Of a DNA stretch of 64,000 nt, positions 42,155 to 50,943 are shown in pieces; position 1 is the stretch's first letter, and each line of letters begins with the position of its first letter. A model generated the notes under the pieces. That model made no database searches. It was not told the DNA's origin and saw only the letters and a program-made list of their open reading frames with translations. This DNA comes from Oleiagrimonas sp963817755 (GTDB lineage Bacteria; Pseudomonadota; Gammaproteobacteria; Xanthomonadales; Rhodanobacteraceae), in contig CAWFPB010000003.1 in the NCBI GenBank assembly GCA_963817755.1, positions 496,001 to 560,000 on the forward strand. Reading direction: 5' to 3'. Both the position numbers and the translations under genes were made by a program.

Positions 42155-43192
42155 ATGGGCACGCAGCGTCGGCAGGGAACCTCGCGCGGTCTTGCGGCCC
42201 TCGTGCAGCGCAACTGGTACGCGCAGACGCCGCCCCGTTCGCTGTGGCTGCGCGGATTGGCGCGCCTGTATGGATATCTCGTCAAGCGTCGACGTGCGCT
42301 GTACAGCCATGACCGTTCGCGCAGCGTTCGTCTTCCGGTGCCGGTCATCGTGGTTGGAAACCTCAACGTCGGTGGCACCGGCAAGACGCCGTTGACCATT
42401 GCCCTGGTCGAGGCGCTGCGCCATCGCGGCTGGCATCCCGGCGTGGTCAGCAGGGGCTATGGCGGGCATCGGCGCGTGCCCGAACTGCTCAACGACACGC
42501 CCGATCCGGCCGAGGTGGGAGACGAGCCCTGCCTGATCCGGGCTCGCACCGGTGCGCCGGTGGCCGTGGGTCTCGATCGGCCGGCGGCGGCGCATCTGCT
42601 GGTCGAGGCGGGCGTGGACGTGGTGATTGCCGACGACGGGCTGCAGCATTACCGGTTGCAGCGCGACATCGAGATCTGCGTGATCGACGGCATCCGGCGC
42701 TTCGGCAATGGCTGGCTGCTGCCGGCCGGCCCTCTGCGCGAACCGCTGGAGCGGCTCGGCAGCGTGGACTTCCGGGTCTGCAACGGCGGCGTGCCGAAGT
42801 CCGGCGAGGTGCCGATGCGGCTGCTCGGCGATCTCGCCCATCAGGTATTGGGTGAGGAACCACCGCTTTCGCTGGAGTCCCTGGCGGGCCGGCGCGTGCA
42901 TGCGGTGGCGGCGATCGGCAATCCGAACCGTTTCTTCGACAGCTTGCGCGCGCAGCGCATCGAGCCGATCGAGCATCCTTTTCCGGACCACCATGCCTTC
43001 ACCGAAGACGACCTCGATTTCGGTGACGACCTGGTCGTGCTGATGACCGACAAGGATGCCGTCAAGTGCATCCGGTTCGCGCGGCGCAACTGGTACAGCG
43101 TTCCGGTGCGTGCGGACCTCCCCGGCGATTTCATCGAGCGCCTGCTGGAACGACTGGGTCGTGCCGCCCCACATCCACAGCGTATTGTTTGA
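42155..43192 (+). CDS. lpxK: Tetraacyldisaccharide 4'-kinase LpxK
   Basis: A 345-residue membrane-associated kinase that phosphorylates the lipid A disaccharide at the 4' position. The P-loop-like motif sits in VVGNLNVGGTGKTPLTIALV near residues 66-85; DDGLQHYRLQRDIEICVID near 157-175 matches the family's Asp-Asp-Gly-x-Gln-His stretch. E. coli LpxK has 328 residues. The N-terminal 20 residues are basic and poorly conserved. The gene lies directly after msbA, as in many Gammaproteobacteria, and 10 bases before epmA. Confidence 0.95.
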   Translation: MGTQRRQGTSRGLAALVQRNWYAQTPPRSLWLRGLARLYGYLVKRRRALYSHDRSRSVRLPVPVIVVGNLNVGGTGKTPLTIALVEALRHRGWHPGVVSRGYGGHRRVPELLNDTPDPAEVGDEPCLIRARTGAPVAVGLDRPAAAHLLVEAGVDVVIADDGLQHYRLQRDIEICVIDGIRRFGNGWLLPAGPLREPLERLGSVDFRVCNGGVPKSGEVPMRLLGDLAHQVLGEEPPLSLESLAGRRVHAVAAIGNPNRFFDSLRAQRIEPIEHPFPDHHAFTEDDLDFGDDLVVLMTDKDAVKCIRFARRNWYSVPVRADLPGDFIERLLERLGRAAPHPQRIV

Positions 43193-43202
43193 GGGCCATG
43201 CC

Positions 43203-44165
43203 TTGACCGAAACCGTTCGAGCCCATCCGCACCTGCACCTGCGTGCAGTGTTGAATTCGACCATCCGGGCATACTTTGCGGAACGCGATGTGCTGGAAGT
43301 GGAGACGCCGATCCTGTCGGCTGCCGGCAACACGGACCCCAACATCGAGAGCTTCCACACCCGCCTGCACGCGCATGCGAATGCCGGTGCGGCCAAGCGC
43401 TTTTTGCGCACCTCGCCCGAGTATCCGCTCAAGCGCCTGCTTGCGGACGGCGTGGGTGATTGCTACGAGCTGGGTCGCGTGTTTCGCGACGGTGAATTTG
43501 GCGTACGCCACAACCCCGAATTCACCATGCTGGAGTGGTATCGGGTGAATTGGGACGAGCGGCGGCTGGCCGGGGAGGTCGTGGACCTGGTGCGCACGGC
43601 CCTGGCGCTGGTCGATCGCAGCGTGCGCGTGCGGGTGCTCGATTATGCAGACCTGTTCGAGGAGGCACTCGGCCTGGACCCGCACACGGCGCCGGACGAG
43701 GCGTTGCGTGCCCCGCTCGGTGACTTCTCCATCGATGCGCGGGGGCTGGGGCGCGACGACTGGCTGGACCTGCTGATGTCCCACTGCATCCAGCCGCACT
43801 TCCCGCCGCATACGCTGGTCGTGGTGCATGACTACCCGGCCAGCCAGTGTGCATTGGCCCGGGTGCGTCCGGGCACACCGGCAGTCGCCGAGCGCTTCGA
43901 GATCTTCCTGGGTCCGCAGGAACTGGCCAACGGCTATCACGAGTTGCGCGATGCCGCCGAACAGCGTCGTCGGCACGAACGCGACAATGCCGTACGTGCG
44001 GCGCGAGGCAATGAACCGGTGCCGCTGGACGAGCATCTCCTGACCGTCCTTGAACGCCTTCCCGACTGTGCCGGTGTGGCGCTGGGCGTGGACCGCCTGC
44101 TGATGTGCATGCAGGAAAGCGAACGCATCGACGACGTGCTGGCCTTCCCCTCCGCTTCGGCCTGA
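43203..44165 (+). CDS. epmA: EF-P lysine 34 lysyltransferase EpmA (GenX/PoxA)
   Basis: A 320-residue class II aminoacyl-tRNA-synthetase-like enzyme that attaches (R)-beta-lysine to elongation factor P. Motif 1 is VLEVETPILSAAGNTDPNIE, motif 2 RTSPEYPLKRLLADGVGDCY with VFRDGE, and motif 3 GVALGVDRLLM near the end. It lacks the tRNA anticodon-binding domain of LysS, as expected; E. coli EpmA has 325 residues. No ATG or GTG fits the N-terminus, so the TTG at 43203 is chosen, with GAGGG 9 bases upstream. It follows lpxK closely. Its partners epmB and efp are not in this window. Confidence 0.92.
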   Translation: MTETVRAHPHLHLRAVLNSTIRAYFAERDVLEVETPILSAAGNTDPNIESFHTRLHAHANAGAAKRFLRTSPEYPLKRLLADGVGDCYELGRVFRDGEFGVRHNPEFTMLEWYRVNWDERRLAGEVVDLVRTALALVDRSVRVRVLDYADLFEEALGLDPHTAPDEALRAPLGDFSIDARGLGRDDWLDLLMSHCIQPHFPPHTLVVVHDYPASQCALARVRPGTPAVAERFEIFLGPQELANGYHELRDAAEQRRRHERDNAVRAARGNEPVPLDEHLLTVLERLPDCAGVALGVDRLLMCMQESERIDDVLAFPSASA

Positions 44166-44181
44166 TCAGGCCGGCCAGGTT

Positions 44182-44607
44182 TCATCCATGCGGCGGTTCG
44201 CTTCCCTCGTCGCGATAGGGCAGGCGGATGTGGCCGTAGCGGACCACCAGCACCGCCAGGCTCAGCAGCAGCACGGTGCCGCCCTCGGCCAGGGTCGCCC
44301 AGGTATTCATCGCCGGGGTTTCCAGGGTCAGGTGACGGGCCATGGCGACGATGGCGATGTACAGCGGCATGCGTACCGGAAGCCGTCCGGCGCGCCAGTA
44401 GATGCCGTTCATGGCCAGCAGTTCGAGGTAGATGAACAGCATCAGCAGGTCGGCGACGGTGACCCGGCCCTGCGTGTACATGGCCTGGATTTCCTGGCCC
44501 GCCGCGGCCAGGGTGGCCACCAGCACCACCAGCAGGCCGGCATACTCGATCAGGCGGATGAGGCGGAATCCGCGTTCGCGGATGCGGTGCTCGATGCTGT
44601 CGGACAT
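44182..44607 (-). CDS. psiE: PsiE-family phosphate-starvation-inducible membrane protein
   Basis: A 141-residue inner-membrane protein with four helices: about residues 18-38 (YAGLLVVLVATLAAAGQEI), 50-70 (ADLLMLFIYLELLAMNGIY), 82-95 (LYIAIVAMARHLTL) and 108-128 (GTVLLLSLAVLVVRYGHIRL). FIYLELLAM and the YIAIVAMARHL stretch are PsiE hallmarks. E. coli PsiE (136 residues) is induced by phosphate limitation through PhoB and its function is unknown. The ATG at 44607 is preferred to a GTG at 44631. It is convergent with epmA, 16 bases away; no Pho box was recognised. Confidence 0.8.
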   Translation of the reverse strand: MSDSIEHRIRERGFRLIRLIEYAGLLVVLVATLAAAGQEIQAMYTQGRVTVADLLMLFIYLELLAMNGIYWRAGRLPVRMPLYIAIVAMARHLTLETPAMNTWATLAEGGTVLLLSLAVLVVRYGHIRLPYRDEGSEPPHG

Positions 44608-44738
44608 GACCGGTTCCCGGGGTCGGTTCACGCGTGCGATCCATGTCCCCCATGGGCATGGACGCCTGGCCCTCTTTTACCACAGTCGCCGGGTCGGGCC
44701 GATCGTGCATTCGCGGTGAAGATCCGGGATTCCGCGAT

Positions 44739-45425
44739 TCAGAATTCCAGGTCCATGCTGGCACAGAGGTAGTCGACCAATGGAGCGATGTGCTGGAACG
44801 TTCGCACCACCTCGGGAAGCAGGCGGGGCGAGCAGACCAGGGCGTCGTCGATCGGGGCACCGCTGGCGAAGCTCTTGAGCTTGAGATCGTCGATCAGCTC
44901 GTGTTCCGGATCGAAACCGCGCGGCGGACGCTTCAGGCGGTCGCCGTGAAACTGGAAGTGGCGTCGGAACGTCGCGCTGCGGGTGGCGCGCTTCCAGGCG
45001 CCGGGGTTGTCGGCGATGAAATTGCGGATGCGCCGAAGCGTGGGCGACTCGGGATGCCAGATGCCTCCGCCGGCGAAGCAGTTCCCGGGTTCGATGTGCA
45101 GGTAGAACGAGGGCGAGGGCACCTCGCGCCGGCGCTCGTGGAAGAAGCGGGCGCCGCTCCACGGCTTGTACGGGAGCTTGTTCTTCGAGAACCGCACGTC
45201 GCGATGGATGCGGAACAGCGAGCCGCCCATCTTGCGCGGGTCGGCGCGGTAGCGCGGGCTGATGGCGGCGATCGGCTCGGCCAGGTCGGCGATCAGGGCC
45301 AGGAACGGTTCGCGCACGTGTTCCTCGTACTGGGCCTTGTGTGCGTGGAACCACTCGCGCTCGTTGTGGTGCCGCAGTTGCCGGAGGAAACGGAAAGTGG
45401 CCTCGGAGAAGTAGCTTCGGTTCAT
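44739..45425 (-). CDS. DUF2461 (TIGR02453) family protein
   Basis: A 228-residue soluble protein of unknown function. Family features are the start SEATFRFLRQLRHHNEREWF, the RFSKNKLPYKPWSGARFFHE segment near residues 79-98, SPSFYLHIEPGNCFAGGGIW near 103-122 and LKLKSFASGAPIDDALVCSP near 178-197. Members are widespread in bacteria and fungi and have no assigned activity. Its start overlaps the stop of sbcB by 4 bases, so it is the second gene of an sbcB operon. That link to a DNA exonuclease is the only functional hint. Confidence 0.87.
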   Translation of the reverse strand: MNRSYFSEATFRFLRQLRHHNEREWFHAHKAQYEEHVREPFLALIADLAEPIAAISPRYRADPRKMGGSLFRIHRDVRFSKNKLPYKPWSGARFFHERRREVPSPSFYLHIEPGNCFAGGGIWHPESPTLRRIRNFIADNPGAWKRATRSATFRRHFQFHGDRLKRPPRGFDPEHELIDDLKLKSFASGAPIDDALVCSPRLLPEVVRTFQHIAPLVDYLCASMDLEF

Positions 45426-46873
45426 GGCGTGATCGCAAGGTCCAGTTCAGCGGCCAGTTCGCGCCCCCACTGCTCGAGGCTGTCGAGTATCGGCTGCTGC
45501 GTGGCCGGCGTCTGGCCGCGCAGTGCCAGCAACTGGGCGAAATAACCATCCAGGGTCAGTGTGGTCATGGCGCTCTCGCTGCCCAGGCGTTGGCGCCGGA
45601 AGGCGTCCCATTGCCGACGTTCCTCGTCCGTGAGCTGATCCGGCCAGTTGCGTGCGCGATAGCGCAGGAGCAGATCGGCATAGCGTGGATTCTCGAAGCC
45701 GAACTGGCGTCCCAGCTGTCCCGGCGGCGTCGCACGCACGTCATCCAGCAGGCGCCGGTCGCCTTCGGACGGGAAGCCGGCGTAGATCGCCAGTTCCGGG
45801 TCGTCCGGCGGCGGACGGTCCGCGGCCGCCTCGTAGACGGCGCGGACCTTGGCGGCGATGCCGTCGGCGGCCAGCAGTTCCTTGCGGTGCACCTCGCAGC
45901 GTCGCGGGTCGAGATGGATCCTCGCGGTGTCGACACCGTCCAGCACCGACAGCGGCGCCAGTGCTGGCGACTTGTTGGCATGGATGGTGCGCAGCGGGAT
46001 GCGTTCGACGTCCTCGGGAAGGTCGGCGCGCGGCGTGAACACGCGGTCGGCGATGGTATCGGCATCGAGCAGGATCAGGTCGACCGGGTTGGTCGCCAGG
46101 TCGTAGACGATGATCTCGTTGGCGCGTTGCGGATGCTGGGCCAGCGGCACGATCATCGACAGGCAGCCACGACTGGCCGGATAGCGTGAGGACACGTGCA
46201 GCAGCGCCGGCTTGTGCACCAGGTCCAGCAGTTCGAAGGCGCGCTGCTTGCGGCGTAGCCGGAAGTACCAGTCCCACAGCCGTGGCTGCCGGGCACGAAT
46301 CAGGCGGGCCAGGTCGATCAGGGCCTCGACGTCCGACAGGGCATCGTGGGCGCGACGCTGGGCGATGCTGTTGGCGGCGGCCAGGTCCTCCAGCCGGAAG
46401 CTGGGCGTGCCGTCCTCGCGCAGCGGCCATTCGATGCCGTCCGGGCGCAATGCGTAGCACATGCGCGCCAGGTCGATCAGGTCCCAGCGCGAGTTGCCGG
46501 CCTGCCACTCGCGGGCGTAGGGGTCGTAGAAGTTGCGATACAGCATCTGCCGGGTGAATTCGTCGTCGAAGCGCAGCGAGTTGTAGCCCACCGCGCAGGT
46601 GCCGGGACGGGCCAGTTCCTCGTGCACGCGGGCGGCGAACTCGGCTTCGCGCAGGCCCTCGCGTTCGGCCTGTTGCGGCGTGATGCCGGTCACCAGGCAG
46701 GCCTGCGGATGCGGCAGGGCGTCGCGCGGCGGGCGGCAGAACAGCGACACCGGGTCGCCGACCGGCTCCAGGTCCGGGGTCGTGCGGATACCGGCGAACT
46801 GGACCGGATGGTCGCGACGCGCATCCGTGCCGGAGGTCTCGTAGTCGTGCCAGAAGAAACTCGCTTCGCTCAT
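45422..46873 (-). CDS. sbcB: Exodeoxyribonuclease I
   Basis: A 483-residue 3'-5' single-strand DNA exonuclease of the DEDDh group; E. coli SbcB has 475. The exonuclease motifs are FFWHDYETSGTDARRDHP near residues 6-23 (Asp, Glu), VGYNSLRFDDEF near 98-109 and AHDALSDVEALIDLARL near 173-189 (His, Asp). The ExoI-specific C-terminal part includes NPRYADLLLRYRARNWPDQL. It works in recombination and mismatch repair. The ATG at 46873 is used; the open frame continues to 47278 through the divergent orn gene. It is divergent from orn with an 85-base spacer. Confidence 0.94.
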   Translation of the reverse strand: MSEASFFWHDYETSGTDARRDHPVQFAGIRTTPDLEPVGDPVSLFCRPPRDALPHPQACLVTGITPQQAEREGLREAEFAARVHEELARPGTCAVGYNSLRFDDEFTRQMLYRNFYDPYAREWQAGNSRWDLIDLARMCYALRPDGIEWPLREDGTPSFRLEDLAAANSIAQRRAHDALSDVEALIDLARLIRARQPRLWDWYFRLRRKQRAFELLDLVHKPALLHVSSRYPASRGCLSMIVPLAQHPQRANEIIVYDLATNPVDLILLDADTIADRVFTPRADLPEDVERIPLRTIHANKSPALAPLSVLDGVDTARIHLDPRRCEVHRKELLAADGIAAKVRAVYEAAADRPPPDDPELAIYAGFPSEGDRRLLDDVRATPPGQLGRQFGFENPRYADLLLRYRARNWPDQLTDEERRQWDAFRRQRLGSESAMTTLTLDGYFAQLLALRGQTPATQQPILDSLEQWGRELAAELDLAITP

Positions 46874-46958
46874 GTCGCGCATCTTCGCACAGCGCCACAG
46901 GGCGTGCGGGGAAGGGCACGGCCCCCTGCTACACTCGCCGGCAAGCCTGGAGACCGAC

Positions 46959-47528
46959 ATGCCGCAACGCGATGACAACCTGATCTGGATCGATCTGGAA
47001 ATGACTGGCCTGGACACGGATCGCGATTCCGTCCTGGAAATTGCCACCATCGTCACCGATCGCGATTTGAACGTGCTGGCCGAGGGCCCGGTGTTCGCCA
47101 TCGCCCACCCGGAGTCCCGCCTGCAGGCCATGGACGACTGGAACCGCAACCAGCATGGAGGCTCGGGCCTGTGGGAGCGGGTGCTGTCCTCGGGCATCGA
47201 CCATGCCCAGGCCGAGGCCGAGACGCTGGATTTCCTGAAGCAATGGGTGCCGCCCAACAAGTCGCCGATGTGTGGCAACTCGATCTGCCAGGATCGTCGT
47301 TTCCTGCATCGCCAGATGCCGGCCCTGGAGCAGTATTTCCACTACCGCAACCTGGACGTGTCCACGCTCAAGGAGCTGGCGCGCCGCTGGGCCCCCGAGA
47401 TCGCACGCGGCATCGGCAAGGCCAGCGCGCATACCGCGCTCAGCGATATCCGCGATTCCATCGACGAGCTACGCTACTACCGCCGCTTCATGGGCGCGCT
47501 TTCGGGCCAGGCGGAGCCGCAGGCGTGA
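46959..47528 (+). CDS. orn: Oligoribonuclease
   Basis: A 189-residue DEDDh 3'-5' exoribonuclease that degrades the last short RNA pieces, including linear pGpG from cyclic-di-GMP breakdown. Motifs: LIWIDLEMTGLDTDRDSVLE near residues 8-27, GNSICQDRRFLHRQMPALEQ near 107-126 and AHTALSDIRDSIDELRYY near 156-173 with the catalytic His and Asp. The ATG at 46959 gives the canonical start. Its stop overlaps the GTG of folP by 4 bases, so the two are translated together. Confidence 0.96.
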   Translation: MPQRDDNLIWIDLEMTGLDTDRDSVLEIATIVTDRDLNVLAEGPVFAIAHPESRLQAMDDWNRNQHGGSGLWERVLSSGIDHAQAEAETLDFLKQWVPPNKSPMCGNSICQDRRFLHRQMPALEQYFHYRNLDVSTLKELARRWAPEIARGIGKASAHTALSDIRDSIDELRYYRRFMGALSGQAEPQA

Positions 47529-48439
47529 ACGCCCTGTTCGGCGACGACGGCGTGCGCCGTCTCGATTGCGGCGGACGCGAACTGAAGCTGGATCGCCCGC
47601 GCGTGGCCGGCATCGTCAACGTCACCCCCGACTCGTTCTCCGACGGCGGCGAACATGCCGATGCCGATGCGGCCATCGCGCACGGTCTTGCCCTGGTGGA
47701 GCAGGGGGCCGACATGCTGGACATCGGCGGCGAGTCCACCCGGCCCGGTGCCGCGGACGTGGACGAGGCCGAGGAACTGCGCCGCGTGATCCCGGTGATC
47801 GAGGGACTGGCCGCACGCTGCACCGTGCCGGTATCGATCGATACCTCCAAACCGGGCGTGATGCGCGCGGCCGTGGCGGCCGGCGCCGGCTTCATCAACG
47901 ACGTGCGCGCCTTGCGCGACGAGGGTGCGCTGGATGCGGCCGCCGAGCTGGGCGTGCCGGTCTGCCTGATGCACATGCAGGGCCAGCCGCGCAGCATGCA
48001 GGACGCGCCGCACTACGATGACGTGGTGGCCGAGGTGCACCGGTTCCTCGCCGAGCGGGTTTTCGCGTGCGAGATGGCCGGCATCGACAAGCGCCGCGTG
48101 CTGGTCGACCCGGGATTCGGCTTCGGCAAGGCGCTGGAACACAACCTGGCGCTGCTGCGCGCCATGAGTCGCTTCGTCGACCTGGCCGGTCCGGTCTACG
48201 TGGGCCTGTCGCGCAAGTCGATGATCGGCACCCTCACCGGTCGCGATGCACCGCCCGATCGCGTGGCCGGTTCGGTGGCCGCGGCCCTGGTCGCGGTGCA
48301 GCGAGGAGCTCTCCTGGTGCGCACCCACGACGTGGCCGCAACGGTCGACGCGCTGGCGGTCTGGCGTGCCGTGCACGCCGGCGATCCGGCCCCGGCACCA
48401 GCCGCGCCCGCGGCGCCGCGCTGGCCGGACGACGACTGA
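47525..48439 (+). CDS. folP: Dihydropteroate synthase
   Basis: A 304-residue TIM-barrel enzyme that joins p-aminobenzoate and dihydropterin pyrophosphate in folate synthesis, and the target of sulfonamides. Signature 1 is GIVNVTPDSFSDGGEHAD near residues 29-46 and signature 2 is DIGGESTRPGA near 73-83; LVDPGFGFGKALEHN and the VGLSRKSMIG loop complete the pterin site. The C-terminal 25 residues are an Ala/Pro tail beyond the fold. The start is the GTG at 47525, overlapping orn by 4 bases. glmM follows 58 bases downstream, the same folP-glmM order as in E. coli. Confidence 0.96.
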   Translation: MNALFGDDGVRRLDCGGRELKLDRPRVAGIVNVTPDSFSDGGEHADADAAIAHGLALVEQGADMLDIGGESTRPGAADVDEAEELRRVIPVIEGLAARCTVPVSIDTSKPGVMRAAVAAGAGFINDVRALRDEGALDAAAELGVPVCLMHMQGQPRSMQDAPHYDDVVAEVHRFLAERVFACEMAGIDKRRVLVDPGFGFGKALEHNLALLRAMSRFVDLAGPVYVGLSRKSMIGTLTGRDAPPDRVAGSVAAALVAVQRGALLVRTHDVAATVDALAVWRAVHAGDPAPAPAAPAAPRWPDDD

Positions 48440-48497
48440 CGCGCGCCTGGCCGGACCGGCTAAGCTGCGCACCTTGCAAGGACCCTGCGGGAACATC

Positions 48498-49850
48498 ATG
48501 AGCCAGCGAAAATACTTCGGCACCGACGGCATCCGCGGACGGGTGGGCGAATGGCCCATCACCGCCGAGTTCATGCTGCGACTGGGACGCGCCGCGGGTG
48601 TGGCCCTGGGCGGCAGCAGCGAGCGACCCACGGTCTTGATCGGCAAGGACACGCGCGTATCCGGCTACATGTTCGAATCGGCGCTGGAGGCCGGGCTGGT
48701 CGCCGCGGGTGCCGACGTGCGCCTGCTCGGACCGATGCCGACGCCCGCCGTGGCATTCCTGACCCGCAGCCTGCGTGCCGATGCAGGCATTGTCATCAGC
48801 GCCTCGCACAACCCGCACCAGGACAACGGCATCAAGTTCTTTTCCGCCGAGGGGGAAAAGCTCGACGATGTGGTCGAGGCGTCGATCGAGGCCGAGGTCG
48901 ATGCCGAATTCGTGACCGTGCCCCCGGAACGGCTGGGCAAGGCCCGCCGCATCGTCGATGCCGAGGCGCGCTACGTCGAGTTCTGCAAGAGCACCATGCC
49001 GCGAGATTTCACCCTGCATGGCATGCACATCGTGCTCGATTGCGCGCATGGTGCGACGTACCAGGTGGCTCCGAAGGTGTTCACGGAGCTGGGTGCCGAC
49101 GTGCACCTGATCGGCGCGCAGCCGGACGGTTTCAATATCAACGCCGGTATCGGTTCCACGCATCCCGAAGCGCTACGTCGCGCGGTAGTGGAGCAGGGCG
49201 CGGACATCGGTATTGCCTTCGACGGCGACGGTGATCGCGTGCAGATGGTCGATCACAAGGGCGTGCTGGTCGATGGCGACGACATGCTTTTCGTGCTGGC
49301 CCGCAACTGGTCGCGCAATGGCAGGTTGCGCGGACCCGTGGTCGGCACCCTGATGAGCAACTACGGTTTTGAACAGGCGCTTGAAGGCATGGGCATCGAA
49401 CTGGTGCGTGCCAACGTCGGCGACCGCTACGTGATGCAACAGCTGAAGGCGCACGGCGGCGTGCTCGGCGGCGAGACCTCCGGCCACATCCTGTGCCTGG
49501 ACCGCGCCAGCACCGGCGACGGCATCGTCGCGGCGCTGGCGGTACTGGAGGCCCTGCGCAACCAGGGCGAGGACCTGTCTTCGGCGCGCAAGGATCTGCA
49601 TAAGCTGCCGCAGGTCATGCTGAACGTTCCCGTCTCCGACGGTGCAGCGGCCATCGTGGACAGCGACAAGGTCCGGGATGCCGTGGATGTGGCACGCAAG
49701 CGTCTCAATGGCCGCGGGCGCGTATTCCTTCGACCCTCCGGCACCGAGCCGGTGGTACGGGTCACGGTCGAGGCCGATGACGCCAGCGAAGTGCAAGCCG
49801 TAGCAGAAGAGTTGGCGGACATCGTAAAATCGGCACACTCACGCTCGTGA
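48498..49850 (+). CDS. glmM: Phosphoglucosamine mutase
   Basis: A 450-residue enzyme that converts glucosamine-6-phosphate to glucosamine-1-phosphate for peptidoglycan and lipopolysaccharide. The phosphoserine loop is GIVISASHNPHQDNGIKFF near residues 96-114, the Mg site is AFDGDGDRVQMVD near 241-253, the sugar loop GGETSGHIL near 326-334 and the phosphate-binding loop RPSGTEPVVRVTVEA near 410-424. The start MSQRKYFGTDGIRGRVG is canonical. Length matches E. coli GlmM (445). It follows folP on the same strand. Confidence 0.97.
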   Translation: MSQRKYFGTDGIRGRVGEWPITAEFMLRLGRAAGVALGGSSERPTVLIGKDTRVSGYMFESALEAGLVAAGADVRLLGPMPTPAVAFLTRSLRADAGIVISASHNPHQDNGIKFFSAEGEKLDDVVEASIEAEVDAEFVTVPPERLGKARRIVDAEARYVEFCKSTMPRDFTLHGMHIVLDCAHGATYQVAPKVFTELGADVHLIGAQPDGFNINAGIGSTHPEALRRAVVEQGADIGIAFDGDGDRVQMVDHKGVLVDGDDMLFVLARNWSRNGRLRGPVVGTLMSNYGFEQALEGMGIELVRANVGDRYVMQQLKAHGGVLGGETSGHILCLDRASTGDGIVAALAVLEALRNQGEDLSSARKDLHKLPQVMLNVPVSDGAAAIVDSDKVRDAVDVARKRLNGRGRVFLRPSGTEPVVRVTVEADDASEVQAVAEELADIVKSAHSRS

Positions 49851-49961
49851 GCCTGCCGGGTGCGGATGCGCCCACCCAGGTCGCCAGGGATTGGCCCGAC
49901 GTGCACCGCCCCTGCGGTGGCGGAACACAAGACGACCGCACGCCAACCTGGACAAGGACCC

Positions 49962-50897
49962 ATGAAAAACGTACCTACGCTCGACATCCGTCGCTTCGAT
50001 ACCGATCGTGATGACTTCGTTGCCGAAATCGGCGCCGCCTACCGCGAGTTCGGCTTTTGCTGCATCCGCGGGCATGGCGTCACTCACGAGCTGATCGGCA
50101 ACGCCTACGACGCCTTCCAGCGGTTCTTCGCGTTGCCCGAGGACGTGAAGATGAAGTACCACGTGCCCGGCACCGGTGGCGCACGGGGCTTCACGCCGTT
50201 CAAGGTGGAGACGGCCAAGGACAGTGAGCATCCGGATCTCAAGGAGTTCTGGCACATCGGCCGCGAGATCGATCCCGCTTCGCGTTTCGCCGACACGATG
50301 CCGCCCAACCTCTGGCCCGAGGAAGTGCCGGGATTCCGCGAGTACGGCTATGGCCTGTACCAGGCGCTGGATCAACTGGGTGCACGGGTGTTGCGTGCAC
50401 TGGCGTTGCACATCCATCTTCCCGAGCATTACTTCGATGACAAGATCGACCAGGGCAACTCGATCCTGCGCCCGATCCACTATCCGCCGATCGAGCAGGC
50501 CGGCGTGCCCAACGTGCGCGCGGGCGCCCACGAGGACATCAACTTCATCACCCTGCTGGTCGGTGCCAGCGCGGCCGGTCTGGAGGTACTCACCCGCGAG
50601 GGCGAGTGGCTGCCGATCACGACCGAGGGCGATGCCATTGTGGTCAACATCGGCGACATGCTGCAGCGCCTGACCAATCACGTGTATCCGTCAACCACCC
50701 ACCGGGTGGTCAATCCGCCCGGTGCGGATGCGGGCAAGCCGCGCTACTCGGTGCCATTCTTCCTGCATCCGAATCCCGACGTGGTGCTCGATCCGCTGCC
50801 GCAGTGCATCAGCGACGACAACCCGAGCCGCTACGACACCTCGATCACGTCCCACGAGTACCTGCAGCAGCGACTTCGTGAAATCCGGTTGATCTGA
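49962..50897 (+). CDS. 2-oxoglutarate/Fe(II) oxygenase, isopenicillin N synthase family
   Basis: A 311-residue oxygenase with the DIOX_N domain first (DDFVAEIGAAYREFGFCCIR) and the 2OG-Fe(II) core second. Metal ligands are the His and Asp of GAHEDINFITLLVG near residues 187-200 and the His of STTHRVVNPP near 246; the 2-oxoglutarate Arg is in PRYSVPFFLHP. Members act on amino acids, hormones, antibiotics or plant-type small molecules. The substrate here is unknown, and no biosynthetic cluster surrounds it. AAGGA precedes the ATG at 49962. The 111-base gap from glmM suggests its own promoter. Confidence 0.88.
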   Translation: MKNVPTLDIRRFDTDRDDFVAEIGAAYREFGFCCIRGHGVTHELIGNAYDAFQRFFALPEDVKMKYHVPGTGGARGFTPFKVETAKDSEHPDLKEFWHIGREIDPASRFADTMPPNLWPEEVPGFREYGYGLYQALDQLGARVLRALALHIHLPEHYFDDKIDQGNSILRPIHYPPIEQAGVPNVRAGAHEDINFITLLVGASAAGLEVLTREGEWLPITTEGDAIVVNIGDMLQRLTNHVYPSTTHRVVNPPGADAGKPRYSVPFFLHPNPDVVLDPLPQCISDDNPSRYDTSITSHEYLQQRLREIRLI

Positions 50898-50943
50898 TCC
50901 GGGTGCCTGCCGACGGGTGGTGTCCGGAAAGGCTGCCGCGACC

